The position numbers were made by a program, and so were the translations under genes. From positions 1 to 8,584 of the forward strand of contig CAMFPZ010000026.1 of NCBI GenBank assembly GCA_945979635.1: a stretch of 8,584 nucleotides of DNA, given 5' to 3'. Positions 1 through 4,928 of the stretch are shown one piece after another. Under the pieces are notes generated by a model that saw only the letters and a list, made by a program, of their open reading frames with translations, was not told the origin of the DNA and did no database searches. Within the stretch, counting starts at the first letter, position 1. The number at the start of each line of letters is the position of its first letter. This DNA is from an uncultured Eubacterium sp. GTDB lineage: Bacteria; Bacillota; Clostridia; Oscillospirales; Acutalibacteraceae.

Positions 1-2
1 AA

Positions 3-27
3 AAAACCGCTGTGCTTTAGCGGTTTT
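3..27 (-). terminator. Intrinsic terminator of ldh
   Basis: A 9-bp perfect stem (AAAACCGCT paired with AGCGGTTTT, 7-nt loop) lies 65 bp downstream of the ldh stop codon. Read on the minus strand, the stem ends in a run of six T (the six A at 1-6 on the plus strand), the classic Rho-independent layout. The stem is flanked by A/T on both sides, so it may also work for a convergent gene to the left of the window. Confidence 0.85.
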
Positions 28-40
28 AAAGCTTATAATG

Positions 41-83
41 ACCACCAAGAGGAACCGTCCCCTTTGGTGTGCCCTTTGGTGGT
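41..83. repeat. REP-like palindromic extragenic repeat
   Basis: Terminal arms ACCACCAA (41-48) and TTGGTGGT (76-83) are perfect 8-bp inverted repeats. Inside are two direct copies of CCCTTTGGTG (60-69 and 72-81) and the core AACCGTCCCC (53-62). Either CCCTTTGGTG copy can pair with the CACCAA of the left arm, giving alternative hairpins. From memory, the core GGGGACGGTT (opposite strand) recurs in extragenic repeats of many Firmicutes and other genomes, often with RAYT/Y1 transposases; I cannot confirm this without a search. No transposase is present here, so this would be a non-autonomous copy. It sits between the ldh stop codon and the ldh terminator. Confidence 0.5.
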
Positions 84-91
84 GTGCGTTG

Positions 92-1045
92 TTAAATATT
101 CAACGACTCGTAAGAATCTTTAAGGATATTGTAGGAATTGCGGAGCTTTTCGACTTCCTCGTCGGTGAGATTGAGCGGAAGAATTTTTCTTACTCCATTT
201 CTGTTGACATATGCCGGCAGACCGAGATAAACATCACGCAATCCATATTCGCCATTGAGCCTCGATGATACTGTGATAACACTGTTTTCGTCTCCGAAAA
301 TCGCCTTAGTAATTCTGACAAGGCTCATACCGATGCCATAATAAGTTGCACCCTTGAGCTCTATAACCTCCGCACCCGAATACTTAACCTTTTCGATTAT
401 TTCCTCTATATCCTCACGCTTGTAGTCGCCGTTGAAGCGTTCGTCAGTAAAGAATTCCTCAACATTCTTCGTTGAAAGGTTAAGCTGGCTGAACGGAACA
501 AATTCGCTGTCGCCGTGCTCACCGATAACATAACCGTGAACAGAGTGAGGGTCGGCCTGAAAATAATTACCGACAAGGTATCTTAAACGAGCGGTGTCGA
601 GAGTTGTACCCGAACCGATAACACGATTTGCAGGAAAGCCGGAAAGCTCATAGGTTATTCTCGTCATAACATCAACAGGGTTAGAAGCGACAAGAAAAAT
701 TCCGTTAAAGCCCGAAGCAACAATCTTTCCGATAAACGACTTAAAGATTGCAACATTCTTGTTCAACTGGTCAAACCTTGTTTCTCCGGGCTTTCTTGAA
801 CCTGCCGATGCCGTAATAACAACCAAATCAGCATATTGACAATCCTCAAATGAACCGGCACGAATTTTCATATGAGAGGAGCTAAAGCACAGTCCGTGAT
901 TAAGGTCCATTGCTTCACCCTTTGCCCTATCCTCGTTTACATCAATCAAAATAAGCTCATTACACAAGTCAGAATTAAGCAGAGCATAGGCATAGCTCAT
1001 ACCAACCATACCACAGCCTACAAGTGCAACTCGTCTGTTTGCCAT
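92..1045 (-). CDS. ldh: L-lactate dehydrogenase (NAD-dependent, LDH/MDH superfamily)
   Basis: This gene encodes a 317-residue cytoplasmic enzyme, the normal length for bacterial L-LDH, which reduces pyruvate to L-lactate and recycles NADH in fermentation. The N-terminal Rossmann fold shows GCGMVG (10-15) and the NAD-selecting Asp35. Catalytic residues by family alignment are Arg90 (Arg109 in LDH numbering), Asp150 (Asp168), Arg153 (Arg171, binds the substrate carboxylate) and His177 in IGEHGD (His195). Thr234 in KGATYYGI matches LDH Thr246. Arg155 and His170 correspond to the Arg173/His188 fructose-1,6-bisphosphate site of Bacillus LDHs, so allosteric activation is plausible. An oddity is Arg84 before KPGETR, where most LDHs have Gln102 and malate dehydrogenases have Arg, with one extra residue in the preceding loop. 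Malate dehydrogenase activity is therefore the main alternative, although the Rex-type operator and other residues favour LDH. GGAGG lies 9 nt before the ATG. The gene is monocistronic, with its own promoter and terminator. Confidence 0.88.
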   Translation of the reverse strand: MANRRVALVGCGMVGMSYAYALLNSDLCNELILIDVNEDRAKGEAMDLNHGLCFSSSHMKIRAGSFEDCQYADLVVITASAGSRKPGETRFDQLNKNVAIFKSFIGKIVASGFNGIFLVASNPVDVMTRITYELSGFPANRVIGSGTTLDTARLRYLVGNYFQADPHSVHGYVIGEHGDSEFVPFSQLNLSTKNVEEFFTDERFNGDYKREDIEEIIEKVKYSGAEVIELKGATYYGIGMSLVRITKAIFGDENSVITVSSRLNGEYGLRDVYLGLPAYVNRNGVRKILPLNLTDEEVEKLRNSYNILKDSYESLNI

Positions 1046-1096
1046 AATATATTACCTCCAAAGTTTGTTTATTTTTTATCAATCACCTTGCAGTAT

Positions 1097-1125
1097 ATTT
1101 TATATCCGAGCAATCGTGTTGTCAA
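1097..1125 (-). promoter_or_regulatory. Sigma-A promoter of ldh
   Basis: On the minus strand, TTGACA (1120-1125) and TAAAAT (1097-1102) are separated by exactly 17 bp. The -35 box is a perfect consensus. Transcription should begin near 1090, leaving a leader of about 45 nt before the ldh ATG. The -35 box lies inside a Rex-like palindrome (1119-1136), which gives a simple means of repression. Confidence 0.75.
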
Positions 1126-1136
1126 GAAATTAACAA
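1119..1136. promoter_or_regulatory. Candidate Rex (redox repressor) operator
   Basis: On the minus strand the site reads TTGTTAATTTCTTGACAA. The Rex consensus known for Clostridia is TTGTTAA-N4-TTAACAA, so 13 of 14 specified bases match and the spacing is exact. The single mismatch (at 1123) creates the consensus -35 TTGACA. Rex represses fermentation genes such as ldh and adhE when NADH is low and leaves the DNA when NADH rises. The site covers the ldh -35 box, a repressing position. No rex gene is in the window. Confidence 0.7.
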
Positions 1137-1149
1137 TAATTATAAAAAA

Positions 1150-1187
1150 TTTCGCTCTTTGCAACAAAAAGATTGCAAAAAGCGAAA
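1150..1187 (-). terminator. Intrinsic terminator of the DAHP synthase gene
   Basis: The stem TTTCGCT-C-TTTGCAA (1150-1164) pairs with TTGCAAA-A-AGCGAAA (1173-1187), 14 base pairs with one C/A mismatch and an 8-nt loop. Read on the minus strand, six T follow directly (A run at 1144-1149). It lies 24 bp past the DAHP synthase stop codon and separates that gene from the ldh promoter. Confidence 0.85.
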
Positions 1188-1211
1188 AAATTATTGTTCA
1201 ATTTTTGCCGA

Positions 1212-2252
1212 TTAAAGCTGGTCTGCGATTGTGAAAATCAAATCCTTTGTCTTATCCCATCCGAGACAAGGGTCGGTAATTGACTTTCCATAAACGCCGT
1301 CCTCAACCTTTTGGCATCCGTCCTCGATATATGACTCAATCATAAAGCCCTTAACCATCTTTTTAATATCGCCGCTGTGACGCATAGAATGAAGAACCTC
1401 ATTAGCGATACGAACCTGCTCAAGATATTTCTTTCCTGAATTTGAATGATTTGTATCAATAATAACGGCAGGATTAGCAAAGCCGTTGTCGAGATACATA
1501 CCTGCAAGCTGCATCAAATCCTCATAATGATAGTTCACATGGTTAATGCCATGCTTGTCAACGCTTCCGCGAAGAATAACGTGAGCAAATTCGTTGCCCT
1601 TTGATTCAACCTCCCAACCTCTGTAAAGGAAGGTGTGGCCCGACTGTGCAGCCTTAATTGCGTTTAGCATAACGGAAAGGTCACCCGAGGTCGGATTCTT
1701 CATACCTACAGGGATATTGAGTGCGGATGAAACCAATCTGTGCTCCTGGTTTTCTACGCTTCGTGCACCGACAGCAACATATGAAAGAAGGTCGGAAAGA
1801 TATCTGTGGTTCTCCGGATAGAGCATTTCGTCGGCACAGGTAAGTCCTGTTTGCTCGATAGCGTCTTTATGTAGATTACGCACCTCGATAATTCCGTGAA
1901 GCATATCCGGCTTCTCGTCGGGATTTGGTTGATGAAGCATTCCTTTATAGCCTGCTCCGGTAGTACGAGGCTTTCCTGTATAAATTCTCGGAATAATGAG
2001 AATCTTGTCCTCAACCTCCTTTTGAACATCTGCAAGACGATGAATGTAGTCCAAAACGGAGTCGGCTCTGTCTGCCGAGCAAGGGCCTATAACAAGAGCA
2101 AGCTTATCGCTTTCACCGCTAAAAACCTTTGCAATTTCTGCGTCTCTTATTTCCTTCTTTGCCGCCGCATCGGCAGAGAGAGGGAATTGCTCCTTGATTT
2201 CCTTAGGTACAGGAAGCTTTCTGTTAAAATTTGTGTTAATCATATTGTCCAT
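1212..2252 (-). CDS. 3-deoxy-7-phosphoheptulonate (DAHP) synthase, class I (AroF/G/H type)
   Basis: This 346-residue cytoplasmic enzyme condenses phosphoenolpyruvate with erythrose 4-phosphate, the committed first step to chorismate, aromatic amino acids and folate. Length and motifs match the AroFGH (type I-alpha) family: GPCS (56-59), KPRTT (94-98), GARSVENQEHR (162-172), PVGMKN (181-186), IDTNHSNS (265-272) and SITDPCLGW (324-332). The four metal ligands of E. coli AroG appear conserved as Cys58, His269, Glu306 and Asp327. The segment after KPRTT reads GAGYKGMLHQPNP, longer than the E. coli loop. There is no fused chorismate mutase or ACT domain, so any feedback control would lie in the barrel and its N-terminal extension; which aromatic amino acid inhibits it cannot be told from sequence. 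GAGGTGA lies 4 nt before the chosen ATG; the in-frame ATG at codon 4 is spaced worse. It has its own promoter overlapping the end of the preceding alpha-galactosidase gene, and a strong terminator. Confidence 0.95.
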   Translation of the reverse strand: MDNMINTNFNRKLPVPKEIKEQFPLSADAAAKKEIRDAEIAKVFSGESDKLALVIGPCSADRADSVLDYIHRLADVQKEVEDKILIIPRIYTGKPRTTGAGYKGMLHQPNPDEKPDMLHGIIEVRNLHKDAIEQTGLTCADEMLYPENHRYLSDLLSYVAVGARSVENQEHRLVSSALNIPVGMKNPTSGDLSVMLNAIKAAQSGHTFLYRGWEVESKGNEFAHVILRGSVDKHGINHVNYHYEDLMQLAGMYLDNGFANPAVIIDTNHSNSGKKYLEQVRIANEVLHSMRHSGDIKKMVKGFMIESYIEDGCQKVEDGVYGKSITDPCLGWDKTKDLIFTIADQL

Positions 2253-2290
2253 ATTTTCACCTCATTAGCTTGTTATTTACATTGCCTAAT

Positions 2291-2319
2291 ATTCTAACAC
2301 TATTGTCAAATTTAGTCAA
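2291..2319 (-). promoter_or_regulatory. Sigma-A promoter of the DAHP synthase gene
   Basis: On the minus strand, TTGACT (2314-2319) and TAGAAT (2291-2296) are separated by 17 bp. The -35 box overlaps the last two sense codons and the stop codon of the upstream alpha-galactosidase gene. The expected start near 2284 gives a leader of about 30 nt, too short for a classical attenuator. A second TTGACA at 2304-2309 has no good -10 at 17 bp. Confidence 0.7.
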
Positions 2320-4381
2320 CTTTTTTGAATCTTATTATTTTCGAATCAAGCGGATTGTACAAATTGAGATCCAATCCCTTATTCATAAGATAACCGCCCG
2401 AATGAGTGTATTCCTTACCGTCCAAGGAGTAGGAATAGTACGAATTCTCCTCGAGTCCGCGAAGAGTCAGATTTTTTGTGTGCTTATTGTCGAGTGTGCC
2501 TGCCAAGGTCATAACAAACAAAACGGCCTCGTCCCCAAGCACATATTCATTAGCCCAATATTCGTGCTCATATTCATTCTTAAGTCGATATAAATTGCCG
2601 AATTGAATCGTATTTCGTATTTCCTTGTAAAGAGCGATATAGTGCTTCGCCGTTTCAAGCTCATCGGAGGTGTATTCATTCAGGTTTGCACCCAGCGAAA
2701 GACTGCCCTGCATAGAGGACAAAAACCTGAAATCGAGCGAAACCCTGCGTCTGTTATTATTCCAATCCGTAACCCATGCACGCATACATTTTACAGGATA
2801 AAGCTGTGAAAAGCCTCGCTGAATTGTCAGTCTGTCGAGCGGGTCGGTGTTGTCGGAGGTCCACACCATATCAAAGTGCTCAAGTGCACCGAGGTCGGCT
2901 CTGCCGCCGCCCGAGGCACAAGCCTCAAGCTGAAGATACGGATATTTTTCCTTAAGCCTGTCCGCAACGCGATACACCGCCTCGGTATGCCTTAGCCAAA
3001 GCTCCTGTGCGTTTTCGAGATTTTCAGCACCCGACTCCGAAAAAGGCCGGTTCATATCCCATTTTATATAGCGAATATTGTGCTTTTCGAGCATTTTGTC
3101 CATACAATCGAAAACATATTGCTCAACCTCAGGTTTTGTAAGATTAAGCACAAGCTGATTGCGAAGCTCCTTGTTCTCGCGAGTCGGATAATGGTATATC
3201 CAATCAGGGTATGCCCTGAACAAATCACTGTCGCGTTGCACCATTTCAGGCTCAAACCACAGCCCGAAATCCATTCCGAGCTTATTCACTCCCTCAATAA
3301 GCTCATCAATTCCGTTCGGGAACTTTTCTTCATTAACCACCCAATCGCCGAGTCCTGCACGGTCGTCATTTCTCTTGCCGAACCAGCCATCGTCCATAAC
3401 GAAAAGCTCACATCCAAGGTCGGCGGCCTTTTGAGCGAGCGAAAGCTGATGCTTCGTGTTTACATCAAACGCTGTTGCCTCCCACGAATTATACAAAACA
3501 GGAAGCGGCTTTTTTGCAAATCCGGAGGGCAAAATATGCAAAACGGCAAATTTGCTCATTTTGTTGCTCATTTCGGCAAATCCGTCGCTAACACCGAGAT
3601 ACACCTTCGGAGCGAAAACAGTCTCTCCGCCCTTTAGCGTATACGAAAAATCAAAATCGTTCACTCCGATAATCGCACGGGTTTTTCCCTTGAAATCACG
3701 CTGTGCCTCAACCTTGAAGCTTCCGCTGTAACCGAGTGCGGCAAAATACACCGGACCGCTATCCTCGCTTGCACCCTGATGAGCAATGAAGGTAGGCTGA
3801 TTGGTATGACCCGTCGTACCCTTGCGGCTTTCGAAAACAACCGAGCCGGTCTTGAGAACAGTGCTTTCCTGTTGGAATTCGGCACCCCAGCTGCCGTTTG
3901 TGTTCACTATGGTATAAGGAAGCTCGCTCGGCAAGCTGATTTCCGCCGACATCATTTTTTCAATCAATATCTCATTCTCACTCCTGTTGCAAAGCTCAAC
4001 AAATCGAGTGATAATATCACTGTCATCATAGGTTACATAATGAAGCTTAACCTCAAGATTGTACACCTTGTCCTCGAGTACCAAAACAAGCTCATTTTCA
4101 TCTTGATGAGCACGGGAAAAACACAGCTCACTTTCGCGGCATTTGTCGAAATATCTGCATTTGAACGCACAATTTCGATACATTTTTCCGCCGAACGGGG
4201 TATATTCCGTCATAGCGTTATCCAAATCCGAATGATTGGAATTACTGTCCCAAATATCGGGAATTTCGAGCATATCGTCGCAAATACGCCTGCCCCAATA
4301 AAGATGGCGTACAATTCTGTTATCATCAACACCTATTGCATAGGTTGTGTTTTTTGTATGCACAAAATAGTTTTTGCTCAT
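2312..4381 (-). CDS. Alpha-galactosidase, glycoside hydrolase family 36
   Basis: This 689-residue retaining alpha-galactosidase removes terminal alpha-1,6-galactose from melibiose, raffinose-type sugars or galactomannan fragments. No signal peptide is visible, so it should act in the cytoplasm on imported sugars. It has the GH36 subgroup I layout: an N-terminal beta domain (about 1-290, with EYTPFGGKMYR at 59-69), a catalytic barrel starting near NSWEAT (298-303), and a C-terminal beta domain from about 600. Active-site motifs are MDDGWFG (329-335), WFEPEM (375-380), KWDMNR (440-445) with nucleophile Asp442, CASGGGR (488-494) and WTSDNTD (507-513) with acid/base Asp510. The 68-residue gap between the catalytic aspartates agrees with characterised relatives such as Geobacillus AgaA. 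AGGAGGT lies 9 nt before the ATG. No transporter, regulator or other sugar gene adjoins it, and no terminator follows it, so transcripts may run into the DAHP synthase gene. Confidence 0.95.
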   Translation of the reverse strand: MSKNYFVHTKNTTYAIGVDDNRIVRHLYWGRRICDDMLEIPDIWDSNSNHSDLDNAMTEYTPFGGKMYRNCAFKCRYFDKCRESELCFSRAHQDENELVLVLEDKVYNLEVKLHYVTYDDSDIITRFVELCNRSENEILIEKMMSAEISLPSELPYTIVNTNGSWGAEFQQESTVLKTGSVVFESRKGTTGHTNQPTFIAHQGASEDSGPVYFAALGYSGSFKVEAQRDFKGKTRAIIGVNDFDFSYTLKGGETVFAPKVYLGVSDGFAEMSNKMSKFAVLHILPSGFAKKPLPVLYNSWEATAFDVNTKHQLSLAQKAADLGCELFVMDDGWFGKRNDDRAGLGDWVVNEEKFPNGIDELIEGVNKLGMDFGLWFEPEMVQRDSDLFRAYPDWIYHYPTRENKELRNQLVLNLTKPEVEQYVFDCMDKMLEKHNIRYIKWDMNRPFSESGAENLENAQELWLRHTEAVYRVADRLKEKYPYLQLEACASGGGRADLGALEHFDMVWTSDNTDPLDRLTIQRGFSQLYPVKCMRAWVTDWNNNRRRVSLDFRFLSSMQGSLSLGANLNEYTSDELETAKHYIALYKEIRNTIQFGNLYRLKNEYEHEYWANEYVLGDEAVLFVMTLAGTLDNKHTKNLTLRGLEENSYYSYSLDGKEYTHSGGYLMNKGLDLNLYNPLDSKIIRFKKVD

Positions 4382-4414
4382 TTTCCCTATACCTCCTGAA
4401 TTATGACGGTTTTT

Positions 4415-4443
4415 ATTATAAATTAATGTACAAAATAATACAA
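4415..4443 (-). promoter_or_regulatory. Probable promoter of the alpha-galactosidase gene
   Basis: On the minus strand a perfect -10 box TATAAT (4415-4420) is preceded at 17 bp by TTGTAT (4438-4443), which matches the -35 consensus only in TTG. The weak -35 suggests dependence on an activator, but no regulator gene is nearby. Its -35 lies 8 bp from the -35 of the divergent zapA promoter. Confidence 0.6.
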
Positions 4444-4451
4444 GAGTTTAA

Positions 4452-4480
4452 TTGACATTAAGAGTATAAATTGTTATACT
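4452..4480 (+). promoter_or_regulatory. Sigma-A promoter of zapA-U32-maf
   Basis: TTGACA (4452-4457), a 17-bp spacer and TATACT (4475-4480) make a near-consensus strong promoter. Transcription should start around 4487, about 35 nt before the zapA ATG. A 7-bp inverted repeat, AGTATAA-ATTG-TTATACT (4463-4480), covers the spacer and -10 box and could be an operator, though AT-rich repeats also arise by chance. Confidence 0.8.
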
Positions 4481-4521
4481 AGTTATGTATATAGTAAAAA
4501 ATACAGAAAAAAGGTGGAAAA

Positions 4522-4881
4522 ATGGAGAAAAACAGAGTAGAACTCAAGATTTATGGCAATACCTATTCCATTCTGACAGAAGATGATGTTGAATATGTAG
4601 AAGAATTAGGCGAGCTTATAAATAAAGAAATGCATGCCATTTCCAACGACTCACCAACCCTATCCCAAACTCAATGTGCGGTTCTCGTTGCACTCGACAG
4701 AGCGGATGCCTGCAAAAAGGCAAACAGCGAGGCCATTAATCTTCGTGCCCAAATTAAGGATTATATCGAGGATGCCGCTAGGGCAAAGCTAGAGGTAGAT
4801 GTTGCAAGAAGAGAGATTGAACGCCTAAATCGCGAAATCAGCTCCTTGCGTAACCGAATGGCTCAAACAAACAACGATTGA
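4522..4881 (+). CDS. zapA: Cell division protein ZapA
   Basis: This 119-residue protein belongs to the ZapA family, which binds FtsZ and bundles its filaments at the division ring. The N-terminal ZapA head is visible as VELKIYGNTYSI (6-17), then a segment of the type seen in the family (DDVEYVEELGELINKEM, 21-37), and a helical stretch around residues 47-66. From about residue 70 to 114 the chain is rich in Glu, Arg, Lys and Leu with heptad-like spacing, which fits the dimerising coiled coil. It is longer than B. subtilis ZapA (about 85 residues) but of a length seen in Clostridia. AAGGTGG lies 4 nt before the ATG. It is the first gene of an operon, and zapA next to a U32 gene is a common Firmicute arrangement. 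Confidence 0.88.
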   Translation: MEKNRVELKIYGNTYSILTEDDVEYVEELGELINKEMHAISNDSPTLSQTQCAVLVALDRADACKKANSEAINLRAQIKDYIEDAARAKLEVDVARREIERLNREISSLRNRMAQTNND

Positions 4882-4896
4882 TTATCAAAGAGGAAA

Positions 4897-4924
4897 TGGG
4901 TGCCTATGGTGCCCATTATATTTT
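4897..4924 (+). promoter_or_regulatory. Hairpin with T-rich tail between zapA and the U32 gene
   Basis: Bases 4897-4915 (TGGGTGCCTATGGTGCCCA) fold into an 8-bp stem, including two G-U wobbles, with a 3-nt TAT loop. The T-rich tail TTATATTTTT (about 4916-4924) follows. This resembles a weak intrinsic terminator or attenuator placed 15 nt after the zapA stop and ending just before the favoured U32 start. It would reduce U32 and maf expression relative to zapA. Alternatively it is simply coding sequence if the U32 gene starts upstream of it. Confidence 0.4.
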
Positions 4925-4928
4925 TAGA

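Noticed and set aside
872..1234. A 120-codon plus-strand frame crossing the ldh start and promoter
   Set aside because: It overlaps the ldh coding start, promoter and the neighbouring terminator, and its peptide shows no domain.
2304..2309. Second TTGACA on the minus strand upstream of the DAHP synthase gene
   Set aside because: The hexamer at 17 bp spacing is GGCAAT, a poor -10, whereas TTGACT at 2314-2319 pairs with TAGAAT at 17 bp.
2253..2311. Search for a terminator or leader attenuator before the DAHP synthase gene
   Set aside because: No hairpin of note is present; the leader is only about 30 nt, with no room for a T-box or leader peptide.
3080..3637. A 185-codon open frame on the plus strand
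   Set aside because: It is antisense to the catalytic domain of the alpha-galactosidase, which has a full set of GH36 motifs; no family resemblance on this strand.
3779..4399. A 206-codon open frame on the plus strand
   Set aside because: It lies wholly opposite the alpha-galactosidase gene, has no ribosome binding site or recognisable motif, and its peptide looks like antisense of a real gene.
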